Assembly: GCA_964565865.1 (NCBI GenBank)
Contig: CAZMGM010000011.1
Location: 1 to 64,000 of the forward strand
From: CBDAPI01 sp964565865
Lineage (GTDB): Bacteria > Acidobacteriota > UBA6911 > RPQK01 > CBDAPI01
Direction of reading: 5' to 3'
Length of the DNA: 64,000 nt
The notes below the pieces were generated by a model. The model did not search any database, was not told where the DNA came from, and saw nothing but the letters and a program-made list of their open reading frames with translations. Both the position numbers and the translations under genes were made by a program. Of this stretch, positions 27,373 through 35,929 are shown one piece after another. Position 1 is the first letter of the stretch, and each line of letters starts with the position of its first letter.

Positions 27373-27390
27373 ATGCTAATTGATTAGCAT
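27373..27390. promoter_or_regulatory. Perfect palindrome ATGCTAAT-TG-ATTAGCAT
   Basis: An 18-base inverted repeat with 8-base arms lies in the gap between the BlaI-type gene and PBP1B. The first ten to twelve bases recur at 27212-27225 as ATGCTAATAAATTA. The two copies, one perfect and one half-conserved, are about 160 bases apart, as in paired operators. Nothing nearby on the plus strand is a convincing gene, so the controlled target is uncertain. Confidence 0.5.
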
Positions 27391-27710
27391 AAAAGGATCT
27401 CATGGAGGATCCTATCCTCCGGCGCTTGGAAGGACATCCTTCTGAGCCGCCATTTGTGTTCAGACCAGGGAACCTGGGTGATGGCCCTGTTTCTGTTTTT
27501 CCCGGCCCTGGGAACGGCAGCTGCGACACCCCTGACGCTGGCCTGCAGAATTCCTCAAGTAACTCATGCCAATCAGCCTGTGCCGGAGCAACACCTATCG
27601 CCCTAGCCCTTTCAGGAAACCAATCACTCCTGCTATTTAGTTAGAATCTGGCAGGCCCCGGTTCCCATTCTTAGCCCTGTTCGAAAGTCGGCCAACAGCG
27701 CAGCCGACGA
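27391..27710. other. Gap between palindrome and PBP1B gene, no convincing gene
   Basis: The plus strand has a 41-codon ORF at 27481-27606 that begins MALFLFFPALGTAAA, like a signal peptide. It lacks a ribosome-binding site and ends soon after. This could be the 5' remnant of an exported-protein gene once controlled by the nearby palindromes. The rest of the gap shows no recognisable coding sequence, RNA or terminator. Confidence 0.3.
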
Positions 27711-30074
27711 TTATCGCAGAGGCGACCCTGGAAATCGGTCGGCCAGCACAGCTTCATGCTTTCGGCAAACAGCCTGGGGCTCGGTGCCCTTCAGAAAGAC
27801 TTCACTTCGCACGGACCGGCATTCCCTTGAAGCTCTGAGACCACTTCTTTCATCGATTTCTACACGCAGAACTCCCGAAGGCTGAGTGAACTGGACTCCC
27901 GAGAGACAACCTATTTCTCTGGCTTTTCCCATGAAACGGCTCCAGATAGGCAGGGCCGCAGAAGAACCGGCCATTTTCAGGTCGGGTGGATTGTCGGACC
28001 CGACCCAGATTCCACACAGCAGGTCTGGTGTGTAGCCAACGAACCAGGAATCATTTGTTGTCCCAGTTTTCCCTGCTGCCGGCAGTTTGAATCCGAGCTG
28101 CCGGGCCCCTTTTCCCGTCCCCTGGTCCAGTGCAGTTTGAAGGGCTGAAGTTACCAGAAAAGCGGTCTGAGGACTGATGACCTGCTGTCTCGTAGACTCT
28201 TCTTCAAGGTCTATTCCGTCCATTTCCACTCTGGTCCAGGCTTGCAAAGGAACTCTCAGGCCACCGTTTGCCAGCACTTGGTAACCCTGCACGAGTTCCA
28301 GAAGAGATACCTCAAAACTGCCCAGTGCTAGAGAGGGATACGGTCGAACCCGGCCCGAAAAACCCATCGCCTCAGACAGGCGGGTCACTCTGTCCAGACC
28401 TGCCCACTCAGCTACCTTAACGGTCGGGACATTTAATGAGCGGGCCAGAGCGTCGCGAAGACTGACCAACCCCGAGTATTGATCCCGGTAGTTCCGGGGC
28501 GAATACTTCGTGCCATTATGTTCAACTGTGTACGGTGCATCCAGAACAGGAGTCGCAAGAGTCAGGCGCTTGTCTCGCCGCAACGACTCTTCCAGTGCCG
28601 CCGCAAACACGAACGGTTTGAAGGTTGATCCCGGTTGACGCAAGGCACGCGTAGCTCGATTGTACTGGCTCCGGGCATAGTGCCGTCCCCCTATCATGGC
28701 AAGGATGTGGCCGTTTCGAGGATCGATAGCGATCAGGGCTGCCTGAAGACGGGGCGGCTTCGCTCTAGTGGAGAGCTTCTGCTCAAGCTTGTCTAATTCT
28801 GTACGAACCGCCTGAAAAGCAGCAATCTGTAGACCAGAATGAAGCGTTGAGAAGACTTCAATGTCGGAAGGAACTCCCAGATCGATATCGGGATGAGCGG
28901 CCAGCCGGCGGGTTAGAAAGTCGACGAAATAAGGGGCATTTGTCACTTCAACCTTCCCCGGCTTCCTGAAACGCAATGGCTGGCTGCGAGTGTTCCGGTG
29001 TTCCGAGTTGGTTATATAGCCTCGTCTCTCCATTTGATCAAGAACCAAATTGCGCCGGTTTCTCACCAGGTCGGGGCTTCGGTAAGGACTGTACTTGTTG
29101 GGAGCTGGAATCATGGCCGCCAAAGTCGCCGCTTCACTGAGGTCGAGATCTCGACATTCCTTACCGAAAAAAACTCCCGCCCCCTGGCCTAGTCCGTGGA
29201 TGGCAAAGCTCCCGATCTGTCCCAGATAGACGTCATTTGCATAGAGCAGGAGTATCTGCTTCTTACCCAGGCGGCGTTCCAGCAGCAACGCCAGAAAGAG
29301 CTCCTGAAGCTTGCGGCTGACCAGACGGTCGCTGGATAGAAAATAGTTCTTGACAAACTGCTGGGTCAGAGTGCTCCCTCCTTGCCTGAACTCCCAGGAC
29401 CAGAGGTTCACGGCCAGAGCGCGGCCAATCCCCAACAGATCAATGCCACCATGGCGGAAAAAACGATCATCCTCCGCTGAAATGACGGCATGAATCAGAT
29501 GAGGAGGCAAATCCTCAAATCGGAGTGGCTTGCGGCGTTCTCTACCGGCAAAGGAAAAAGAAGAGAGAAAACTTGGATTCAGGCGAGCCGATCGGACGCC
29601 CTGCCCGTTCAGACTCAAGGCTGCAAGCCGGGTACCGGAGAAACGCGCTTTCAGGATCCCCCTAGAGCTCGGAATCACGATCACACCTGCCGATTCCTCG
29701 AACCAACCGTGCTGATCTTGTGTGGCACGCTTGTAACCTGCTCTTGCAAGCCGGGTGGTCAGTTCTTCTGCAGTCAAACGAGTGCCCACACTCACGCCAA
29801 AGGGTCGCGCCCAGATCATCCTGGACACGGGCGAGTCGGAAACCAAAAGAGCGTCGATCCAGCGACTGTAAATCGAGTGGTAATGCAGGATGGTGGCCGA
29901 GATAGCCAGGACTGCCGTCACCAGCGCAAGCCCTATCAGACGTCCTCTGAGAGACGGGCGGAGGCCTCGGTGAGTGCGGCTTCGTTTGATGGGGCCCCGG
30001 GGACCGGCTTTCCGTGCTCTGCGCCTGGAACCAGCAGTCCTACCGCGCTGCCCAGCACGAGCTAAAGGTGTCAT
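27711..30074 (-). CDS. Bifunctional penicillin-binding protein, PBP1B type
   Basis: This class A PBP polymerises and cross-links peptidoglycan in the periplasm. After a basic cytoplasmic tail and one membrane helix (LIGLALVTAVLAISATILHY) comes a region like the PBP1B UB2H domain (TAEELTTRLARAGYKR). The GT51 glycosyltransferase follows, with ISAEDDRFFRHGG, GGSTLTQQFVKNYF and RKLQELFLALLLERRLGKKQILLLYAND in sequence. The transpeptidase has RQPGSTFKPFVFAAALE (SxxK), the SxN motif in RSLNVPTVK and the KTGT motif in AAGKTGTTND. I take the ATG at 30074 because GAGG lies about eight bases upstream; the frame runs open to 30242 but that part overlaps the divergent gene. The length from 30074 is 787 residues. 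Confidence 0.92.
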   Translation of the reverse strand: MTPLARAGQRGRTAGSRRRARKAGPRGPIKRSRTHRGLRPSLRGRLIGLALVTAVLAISATILHYHSIYSRWIDALLVSDSPVSRMIWARPFGVSVGTRLTAEELTTRLARAGYKRATQDQHGWFEESAGVIVIPSSRGILKARFSGTRLAALSLNGQGVRSARLNPSFLSSFSFAGRERRKPLRFEDLPPHLIHAVISAEDDRFFRHGGIDLLGIGRALAVNLWSWEFRQGGSTLTQQFVKNYFLSSDRLVSRKLQELFLALLLERRLGKKQILLLYANDVYLGQIGSFAIHGLGQGAGVFFGKECRDLDLSEAATLAAMIPAPNKYSPYRSPDLVRNRRNLVLDQMERRGYITNSEHRNTRSQPLRFRKPGKVEVTNAPYFVDFLTRRLAAHPDIDLGVPSDIEVFSTLHSGLQIAAFQAVRTELDKLEQKLSTRAKPPRLQAALIAIDPRNGHILAMIGGRHYARSQYNRATRALRQPGSTFKPFVFAAALEESLRRDKRLTLATPVLDAPYTVEHNGTKYSPRNYRDQYSGLVSLRDALARSLNVPTVKVAEWAGLDRVTRLSEAMGFSGRVRPYPSLALGSFEVSLLELVQGYQVLANGGLRVPLQAWTRVEMDGIDLEEESTRQQVISPQTAFLVTSALQTALDQGTGKGARQLGFKLPAAGKTGTTNDSWFVGYTPDLLCGIWVGSDNPPDLKMAGSSAALPIWSRFMGKAREIGCLSGVQFTQPSGVLRVEIDERSGLRASRECRSVRSEVFLKGTEPQAVCRKHEAVLADRFPGSPLR

Positions 30075-30109
30075 GAAACCGTCCTCTGAGCAAATGGTAC
30101 ACTGTCGAA

Positions 30110-31123
30110 ATGACGCACCGTTACTCGAGACAGATCGCTTTTGACCCCATTGGCGAGTACGGTCAGGAACGGATTTCAGGGGCGTCAGTGGTTGTAATTG
30201 GGTGCGGTGCCCTGGGGAGTTCCAGCGCCGAGATGCTGGCAAGAGCCGGGGTGGGCACGCTAACTCTTCTCGACCGGGACCTAGTCGAGCTTTCGAACCT
30301 CCAGCGTCAGAGTCTATTTACTGAAGAAGATGCTCTGAGAGGTAACCCCAAGGCGATCGCAAGCCAGAAGTCTCTGCAGCGAATGAACAGCGAGATCGAT
30401 GTTATTGCCCATGTTGCAGAGTTGAACAACCGGAACATAGGGGCCAAAGTCGGTCGGCCCGATCTGATCCTCGATGCGACGGACAATTTTGCGACCCGAT
30501 ACCTGATGAACGACTATGCGGTCAAGAACTCGCTCCCCTGGATTCTTGCCTCCTGTCTGGGAAGTCGTGGAACAGTCGCCACTTTCCTGCCTGACTCGGG
30601 GTATTGTTTGCGCTGCATTCTGGGTCCCCGGCCTACTTCCGGTGAAGTGGAGACGTGTTTGACGGAGGGAATCCTGGGTCCCGCCGCACGGTTGGCGTCT
30701 TCTCTCCAGGTCTCCCAAGCTCTAAGGCATCTGGTAGGAAACGGGGGCGGCAACCGCTTTTTCTCATTTGACCTGTGGAGCGACTCCTTGTCTACAGCTC
30801 CAATATCCCCAGAGAGAGACGCGCCGTGCCCCACCTGTCAGGACCATCTCTATGAGTTTCTCGAACAGAGACAGGAGCCTCGTCTTCAACACCTTTGCGG
30901 AGACGAATCTATCCAGATCTGGCCTGCCGAGGACGCCTTCGATTATGCGGCCGTGAGACAACGACTGCTCGACCACGGTCCTCTTCTCGAAACCGACTAT
31001 ATGCTGCGGCTCTCAGTGGAAAGCTGTGAGATCACACTGTTCAGGGACGGAAGATCGATCATACGTGGGGCCTCGAGCGCCGGCCGCGCGCAATCGCTTT
31101 ACGCCAACTACATCGGTTATTGA
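30110..31123 (+). CDS. ThiF/MoeB/HesA-family adenylyltransferase
   Basis: An E1-like enzyme that adenylates the C-terminal glycine of a ubiquitin-like sulfur carrier such as ThiS or MoaD. The nucleotide-binding loop is VVIGCGALGSSSAEMLARAG, with DRDLVELSNLQRQSLFTEEDA (Arg and Gln contacts) and LILDATDNFATRYLMND. A zinc site is formed by YCLRC and CPTC. The catalytic cysteine region is EVETCLTEGILGP. The last 75 residues (LCGDESIQIWP, ITLFRDGRSIIRGASS) form the extra domain seen in HesA/MoeB-type proteins. No sulfur-carrier gene is adjacent, so thiamine versus molybdopterin specificity cannot be decided. ThiI at 47020 and a cysteine desulfurase at 54816 also handle sulfur, but far away. Confidence 0.88.
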   Translation: MTHRYSRQIAFDPIGEYGQERISGASVVVIGCGALGSSSAEMLARAGVGTLTLLDRDLVELSNLQRQSLFTEEDALRGNPKAIASQKSLQRMNSEIDVIAHVAELNNRNIGAKVGRPDLILDATDNFATRYLMNDYAVKNSLPWILASCLGSRGTVATFLPDSGYCLRCILGPRPTSGEVETCLTEGILGPAARLASSLQVSQALRHLVGNGGGNRFFSFDLWSDSLSTAPISPERDAPCPTCQDHLYEFLEQRQEPRLQHLCGDESIQIWPAEDAFDYAAVRQRLLDHGPLLETDYMLRLSVESCEITLFRDGRSIIRGASSAGRAQSLYANYIGY

Positions 31124-31135
31124 TCGAGGTTGTCC

Positions 31136-32020
31136 ATGTCCATCCATGGAAGGACTGATCCAGTCGCCAGCTCACACAGATGTGGAAGATCCTGGTCGCC
31201 AGTAGGTCTACCGGTACTCCTGCTTATATCTTGGACGTTTTGCTTGCTCAGTGCTGAGGAATTCAAGGACCCCAGCAAACGAGGTCGACAGGCCCTCGCC
31301 CAGGCCATCGAGGCGATGGGAGGAATGAACTACCTAGCGGTCAAGACGGAGTACGTAAAGGGTCGAGATTTCTTTTTCAAGGAAGACCGCAGGAGCGGGC
31401 TTGTGCCCTTCCAGTCCTGGACCGATTATCAGGATCCCGTCCGCTTTCGCCATCAGACATTCAAAGGGAAACGGCAAACCTTGACAGTTTACAACCTGGG
31501 GCTGGACAAGGCCTGGATTCAGGAAGGCTTCGACAGCATAGAAGAAATACCCCGGGACCAGCTCGAACGCTTCAAAACTAGCGTCAAACAGGACCTCCAC
31601 TACCTGCTTCGAACCCGGCTTAACGAAGAAGGGCTGTCTTTCTTTTACTACGGCCCCGGAAACATCCCCGGAAGCGGGGAACTGGAAGCGGTGGAAATTA
31701 TCGACCGGAACAATCTCGCCATCACGGTCTACTTAAATATAAAGACGCACCTGCCAGTCCATATAGAGACCGTATCAACCGACCAGATGGGGCTTAGACA
31801 CGAATTGAGAACAGAGTTCTTCAACTGGCACGAAGAGGGGGGAGTCCTCACTCCGCTGTCCTTTCACTCCTTCGAGGACGGCGAGAAAAGCCGAGAGACT
31901 TTCTTTGAAGAACTCACCTACAACAGCCAGTTCCCACCCGAGTATTTTCTGGAACCCCAGCTAACTCCCAAGCAGGCCAAAAAGGCTGAAAAGAAGAAAA
32001 ATAGGCAAGGGAAGAACTGA
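31136..32020 (+). CDS. Exported protein with LolA-like fold
   Basis: The predicted product of 294 residues has a hydrophobic signal-like segment (GLPVLLLISWTFCLLSAEEF). A beta-rich domain of the type seen in outer-membrane lipoprotein-sorting (LolA-like) and related acidobacterial proteins follows. Supporting parts are KRGRQALAQAIEAMGGMNYL, a common opening of such domains, and PVHIETVSTDQMGLRHELRTEFFNWHEEGGVLTPLSF (residues 207-243). The C-terminal tail is lysine-rich (KKAEKKKNRQGKN). I prefer the ATG at 31136, which has GAGG six bases upstream, over the TTG at 31130. It follows the ThiF-like gene by 12 bases. A specific function is not assigned. Confidence 0.6.
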   Translation: MSIHGRTDPVASSHRCGRSWSPVGLPVLLLISWTFCLLSAEEFKDPSKRGRQALAQAIEAMGGMNYLAVKTEYVKGRDFFFKEDRRSGLVPFQSWTDYQDPVRFRHQTFKGKRQTLTVYNLGLDKAWIQEGFDSIEEIPRDQLERFKTSVKQDLHYLLRTRLNEEGLSFFYYGPGNIPGSGELEAVEIIDRNNLAITVYLNIKTHLPVHIETVSTDQMGLRHELRTEFFNWHEEGGVLTPLSFHSFEDGEKSRETFFEELTYNSQFPPEYFLEPQLTPKQAKKAEKKKNRQGKN

Positions 32021-32081
32021 AGAACCCAGCTGTTGCTTCCGCGCTACAATTGTCGCAATCGGGTCACAGAAGGAGACCCCA

Positions 32082-32321
32082 GTGGCCCCGCCCATCGTCG
32101 TTTGTCCGGTGTGATCTTCAACCGTGTCGTGGCCCACAACCTCCCCCTTTACAACGATTTGCCAGGTTCTTGGGAAGCTTCTTCTCGAAGCCGGAGGCCG
32201 GGTGCTGTTGCTCCTGACTCCAATGGCAGGATTGTTGCATACAGAGCCGGCGGTAGCGAAAGTCCCACGGATCGTGCAGGGGGCGATTTCCACCATGGGC
32301 CCACTAGCAGTGATGAGGTAA
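32082..32321 (+). pseudogene. Broken zinc-ribbon-like ORF with in-frame TGA
   Basis: A GTG at 32082 is preceded by AAGGAGA at good distance and begins MAPPIVVCPV before a TGA at codon 11. The same frame continues open to 32321 as SSTVSWPTTSPFTTICQV, then LGKLLLEAGG. Zinc-ribbon proteins often start with VxCPxC and a later CxxCG; here TGA stands where the second cysteine is expected, and ICQVLG has Leu where the fourth is expected. Both changes together argue for decay rather than recoding. The ORF ends three bases before the proposed lpxC start. It might once have been translated just before LpxC. Confidence 0.4.
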
Positions 32322-32323
32322 CC

Positions 32324-33214
32324 TTGCAACGGACTGTTAGCCGTTCAGTCGAGCTCTCCGGAGTTGGTCTCCACTCGGGAAGTCCAGTAACCGTGAGACT
32401 TAGGCCGGCTTGTGAAAACACTGGCATCCTCTTCCGCCGAACCGATCTCCAGAACTTCGAGATCGAAGCTCACATGAAGCATGTCTCTCGCGTCGTTCTG
32501 GCCACGACCTTGATGAAAAAAGGCGTTATGCTGTCTACCGTGGAACACCTGCTCTCGGCTCTCTACGGTCTCGGCATCGACAATCTTCTAATAGAAATCG
32601 ATTCACTGGAGGTACCCATCGCCGACGGCTCGGCACTGCCATTTGCGGAATTGATCAAGGAAGCCGGCGTCCGGGAACAGGAGTCGGACCGAACCTACTT
32701 ACGCGTCACCAAGCCATTAATCGCTCGAGACGGCGACAAATTCATTGAGGTTCGTCCCAGCGACAATTTTTTCATCCGGTACGAGATCGACTTCGATCAT
32801 CCTTTGATTCAGGAGCAGGTTATTGAAATGAAAGTAACTCCGGAGAACTACTTCAGGGAGATTGCTTTCGCACGGACATTTGGTTTTCTGTCCGAAGTTG
32901 AGCAACTGCGTAAGAGCAACCTGATCCGAGGCGGATCGCTTGAAAACGCAGTGGTACTGAGCCAGGATGCTATTGTGAGCGGAACCCTTCGGGCTCCCGA
33001 TGAGTTCGTTCGCCACAAGGCGCTGGACCTGATCGGAGACGTTTCTCTGTGTGGTCACCCCATCATCGGCCATATTCATGCCTACAAAGCTGGTCACGCC
33101 CTGCACACTCGTCTGGCCACCTCTCTGACCCATGGCAACCCTCACTGCGAATTGGTAGCCGAGAGTGATTTACCTGCGGCCTTCCAATCGACTCCGACCG
33201 TGACTCTCCTGTAA
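32324..33214 (+). CDS. lpxC: UDP-3-O-acyl-N-acetylglucosamine deacetylase
   Basis: LpxC is the zinc-dependent committed enzyme of lipid A synthesis, so this organism makes lipopolysaccharide. The zinc ligands appear in MLSTVEHLLSALYGLGIDN (first His) and near HKALDLIGDVSLCG (second His and Asp). Further conserved parts are PIADGSALPFAELI and AFARTFGFLSEVEQL. I place the start at the TTG at 32324: TGAGG lies five bases upstream and the translation MQRTVSRSVELSGVGLHSG matches family N-termini. The longer frame to 32033 would add 97 residues not found in LpxC. The resulting 296 residues is the usual size. It heads a run of envelope genes. Confidence 0.93.
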   Translation: MQRTVSRSVELSGVGLHSGSPVTVRLRPACENTGILFRRTDLQNFEIEAHMKHVSRVVLATTLMKKGVMLSTVEHLLSALYGLGIDNLLIEIDSLEVPIADGSALPFAELIKEAGVREQESDRTYLRVTKPLIARDGDKFIEVRPSDNFFIRYEIDFDHPLIQEQVIEMKVTPENYFREIAFARTFGFLSEVEQLRKSNLIRGGSLENAVVLSQDAIVSGTLRAPDEFVRHKALDLIGDVSLCGHPIIGHIHAYKAGHALHTRLATSLTHGNPHCELVAESDLPAAFQSTPTVTLL

Positions 33215-33229
33215 TCTGTATCGCATCAG

Positions 33230-34591
33230 ATGCAGCATCTTCCAACGTCAGCAACCTGTGGGCTCCTGCTATTAGTGCTGGCCGGCAACTTCGTCATGGG
33301 CCAGGAACTTCAGCTTGTTTACCAGGATCAGACCCAGACCCTGCAGTCGATAGAAATCGACTCCCAGGACTATTTCCCCCTCGAACAGATCGCGGCAATA
33401 CTCGAGTTGATCCTCGAGCCCCATGGAGACCGGCTTCTTATCCATGGCCCCCGGTCCACTTTGGAGCTGATCGATGGTCGGTCTCTGGTTCGATCCCGAC
33501 ATGAGTATCATCTTCTTTCTCATCCCGTAACGAGAAGGGCGAACCGCTGGCTGGTTCCAACCGACTTCATCGAACGTGCTCTTCCCCGCGTTCTCGACTC
33601 CCCGGTGAGGCTCCTCCCTTTCAGTGACCCGGGAGCGCGACCGCAAGTTTCGGTACAGGTGCTGAACTCTCCGAGCCGGGTATCGCTCGTATTTCTCCCG
33701 TCTACCAGAGGAGTACAGCTCCAAGTTGAAGAATCCGACCGGGCTCTGCACGTGCGATCGGATCAGAATGTTCAGTTTCTAGAACCGCTAGTCAAACCCG
33801 AACCGTCCCTGGTCTCTTCCCTGCGTTGCCTGGCCTCCGGGGAACGAGCTACCTGCGAAATCGTCAAGGGACTGGACTTCAGGAGGCACCGGAGCAGAGA
33901 GCTCCGGGACCCGGAACGTCTCCTCGTCGACATTTATTCCACCGCTGTCGGTGTCTTCGACGCGTCAAAGACGGGCCTGCCTGCATCGGGGGACGTGGCG
34001 GGAACGGTCATCACCATCGACCCCGGTCACGGTGGTGAGGAACCCGGAGTAACGGCCAGGGGGGTTCTGGAGAAAGACCTGACAGCTCAGATCTGCCGCC
34101 GCCTCAGAGCGGAACTCGAAGCTCATCAGCTGGTCACTGACTCAACGCGCAGTAGTGACTTCAACCCGTCTTTGCGGCATCGGAGCTCAGTTGCCAATGG
34201 AAATCAGTCGACGGTCTTCTTGAGCCTTCACCTAGGGGGCAGCTTCTCCCAGCATATCCATGGCCCCGTCGTCTTCACTCATCGCCCGGAAGCTGACGAC
34301 TCAATTAAGAAGGGTCGACTCAAGCCGTGGCACCGGGGTCAGTCCAGCTTCGCCCCCCAGAGCCGCAGGTTGGCGGCCCTGATCCAGGAACGGCTGAACC
34401 GGCTGTTCGGCACCAACACCCAGCCTGCCACGGCACCCCTTGAGCTCCTGGCACCGGTGGAGGCACCGGCAGTTTTGATCGAAGCGGGATACCTGACCAA
34501 CCCTAAGGATGCGGAATCGCTGGTGAAACCAGATTTCCAGAAGGCCATTGCGGCTTCCATTGCTGATGCTGTTGCGGTATTCCTTAGATGA
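33230..34591 (+). CDS. N-acetylmuramoyl-L-alanine amidase, exported
   Basis: The 453-residue protein has a signal peptide (LLLLVLAGNFVMG) and an N-terminal AMIN-like region of about 230 residues. A C-terminal Amidase_3 domain follows, which cleaves the peptide from peptidoglycan glycan strands. Zinc and catalytic residues are seen in ITIDPGHGGEEPGV (first His), VLEKDLTAQI (Glu), FLSLHLGGS (second His; the usual SIHAN is altered) and VLIEAGYLTNPKDA (catalytic Glu). It fits the AmiC type used in daughter-cell separation. The stop overlaps the GerMN gene by four bases, and it lies 15 bases after lpxC, so it belongs to that operon. Confidence 0.86.
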   Translation: MQHLPTSATCGLLLLVLAGNFVMGQELQLVYQDQTQTLQSIEIDSQDYFPLEQIAAILELILEPHGDRLLIHGPRSTLELIDGRSLVRSRHEYHLLSHPVTRRANRWLVPTDFIERALPRVLDSPVRLLPFSDPGARPQVSVQVLNSPSRVSLVFLPSTRGVQLQVEESDRALHVRSDQNVQFLEPLVKPEPSLVSSLRCLASGERATCEIVKGLDFRRHRSRELRDPERLLVDIYSTAVGVFDASKTGLPASGDVAGTVITIDPGHGGEEPGVTARGVLEKDLTAQICRRLRAELEAHQLVTDSTRSSDFNPSLRHRSSVANGNQSTVFLSLHLGGSFSQHIHGPVVFTHRPEADDSIKKGRLKPWHRGQSSFAPQSRRLAALIQERLNRLFGTNTQPATAPLELLAPVEAPAVLIEAGYLTNPKDAESLVKPDFQKAIAASIADAVAVFLR

Positions 34592-35160
34592 AGTCTCTGC
34601 TCAAAGCGTTGATAGCTTTCTTCTTAGTGATGATCGCGGTTCTGGCAGCTGTGCTGACCTACCGGTGGGAGCGAGAGAGGTTGCAGGACCTGGTTCCGGA
34701 GATTTTAGTCCCGGACCTGCCCAAGCTTCCTGAAACGGAAGTCGCAGCCGATACCGAGACCCGGTCGGTGGAAGTCTTCTATTTTCAGCCTTCCCAGAAC
34801 AGACCCGGAAAGGTCGTTCTCAGAAGCACCACGGAGCAGCTTATAGAGCGCCCCAACCCTGCTGCGACAGCCCTTTTCGCCGCGAGAGCATCCCTGGAAA
34901 AGTCAGGATCTCTAGTGGGGACACGCGCCGGTGTCGACCAGATCTTCCTGCTCGAAGATGGAACAGCCATCGTGGATCTAGCACGCCGGACATCGGGCCA
35001 GCTTCGAGGATCTGTAGCCTCTGAATTGGGTCTTCTGCGGGCCATCGCACGGACCTTGACTGCTAATCTAGGATCGGTTGAAAGAGTCCGATTCATTCTG
35101 GGAGGCCAAGAGACGGAGACCCTAGCCGGTCACATTTCCCTGGCCACCGTGTTCAGGTAG
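34588..35160 (+). CDS. GerMN-domain membrane-anchored protein
   Basis: The 190-residue product has one N-terminal membrane helix (LIAFFLVMIAVLAAVLTY) and a soluble GerMN domain. The domain is seen as VEVFYFQPSQNR, ATALFAARASLEKSGSL and IFLLEDGTAIVDLAR, ending VERVRFILGGQETETLAGHI. In sporulating bacteria GerM takes part in germination and septal peptidoglycan handling. In Gram-negative bacteria such as this one the domain is usually paired with amidase or rph genes and its role is open. It overlaps the amidase by four bases and is followed by rph after ten bases, the arrangement seen in many acidobacterial and deltaproteobacterial genomes. The family call rests on the layout and motif pattern. 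Confidence 0.75.
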   Translation: MKSLLKALIAFFLVMIAVLAAVLTYRWERERLQDLVPEILVPDLPKLPETEVAADTETRSVEVFYFQPSQNRPGKVVLRSTTEQLIERPNPAATALFAARASLEKSGSLVGTRAGVDQIFLLEDGTAIVDLARRTSGQLRGSVASELGLLRAIARTLTANLGSVERVRFILGGQETETLAGHISLATVFR

Positions 35161-35170
35161 AATAAGTGGG

Positions 35171-35929
35171 ATGCCCCGCCAAAATCGGTCGCTTGACCGC
35201 CTCCGTGAAATCCACATCGTGTCTCCCTATAACAAGCATGCGGAAGGCTCTGCTCTGATTGAGTGCGGCGATACCCGAGTTATCTGCACCGCCAGCGTCG
35301 AAGAGAAGATTCCTCGCTTTCTTCGAGGCACTGGCAAAGGCTGGATCACGGCCGAGTACTCGATGCTGCCCAGGTCCACCGGATCGCGCATGAGCCGAGA
35401 AGTTTCACGCGGCCGGCCTTCCGGTCGGACCCAGGAAATCCAGCGATTGATCGGGCGTTCCCTGCGCTCAGTGGTTGACTTGAAGAAGCTTGGAGACCGG
35501 TCGATCTGGATAGACTGTGACGTTATCCAAGCAGACGGTGGGACGAGAACAGCGTCCATAACCGGAGCCTTCGTCGCTATGGCCATGGCTGTTGATCACC
35601 TCCTGAAAGTGGATAGGCTCCCTGCCTCACCAATTCAAGAGCTGGTGGCTGCCGTCAGTGTGGGAATCGTGGACTCAGAGGCGCTTCTCGATCTATCGTA
35701 TGAAGAGGATTCGGCCGCGCAGGTTGATATGAATGTAGTGATGACCAACAGCGGTCGATTCGTCGAGGTTCAGGGAACGGCCGAGGGCGATCCTTTCGAT
35801 CGAGCCGACCTGGATCGGCTGATTGATCTTGCCTCTCATGGGGTGAGCCAATTGATCGAGTTCCAGACGGCTGTCCTGGCACAGGAATGTGACAATTTCA
35901 CTCGTACTCTTCCCTTCGTGGAATCGTGA
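35171..35929 (+). CDS. rph: Ribonuclease PH
   Basis: RNase PH is a phosphorolytic 3'-5' exoribonuclease that trims tRNA 3' ends. The 252-residue length is standard. Recognisable parts are GKGWITAEYSMLPRST, GRTQEIQRLIGRSLRSVVDL, the phosphate and catalytic core QADGGTRTASITGAFVAM, and DLSYEEDSAAQVDMNVVM, with the closing EVQGTAEGDPFDRADLD. The stop overlaps the rdgB GTG start by four bases, a very common pairing of tRNA maturation and nucleotide sanitation genes. Confidence 0.96.
   Translation: MPRQNRSLDRLREIHIVSPYNKHAEGSALIECGDTRVICTASVEEKIPRFLRGTGKGWITAEYSMLPRSTGSRMSREVSRGRPSGRTQEIQRLIGRSLRSVVDLKKLGDRSIWIDCDVIQADGGTRTASITGAFVAMAMAVDHLLKVDRLPASPIQELVAAVSVGIVDSEALLDLSYEEDSAAQVDMNVVMTNSGRFVEVQGTAEGDPFDRADLDRLIDLASHGVSQLIEFQTAVLAQECDNFTRTLPFVES

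Noticed and set aside
27143..27711. BlaI/BlaR1 beta-lactam sensing locus with PBP1B as target
   Set aside because: No BlaR1-type M56 protease or beta-lactamase gene is present in the window, and PBP1B is transcribed away from the palindromes' nearest gene; the link is only positional.
32082..32321. Selenoprotein with in-frame TGA
   Set aside because: A second zinc-ribbon cysteine is also missing and no SECIS-like stem was recognised by eye, so decay is the simpler explanation; kept only as a finding to check.
32033..32323. N-terminal extension of LpxC
   Set aside because: The 97 extra residues do not resemble LpxC, and a TTG with a good ribosome-binding site gives the expected protein.
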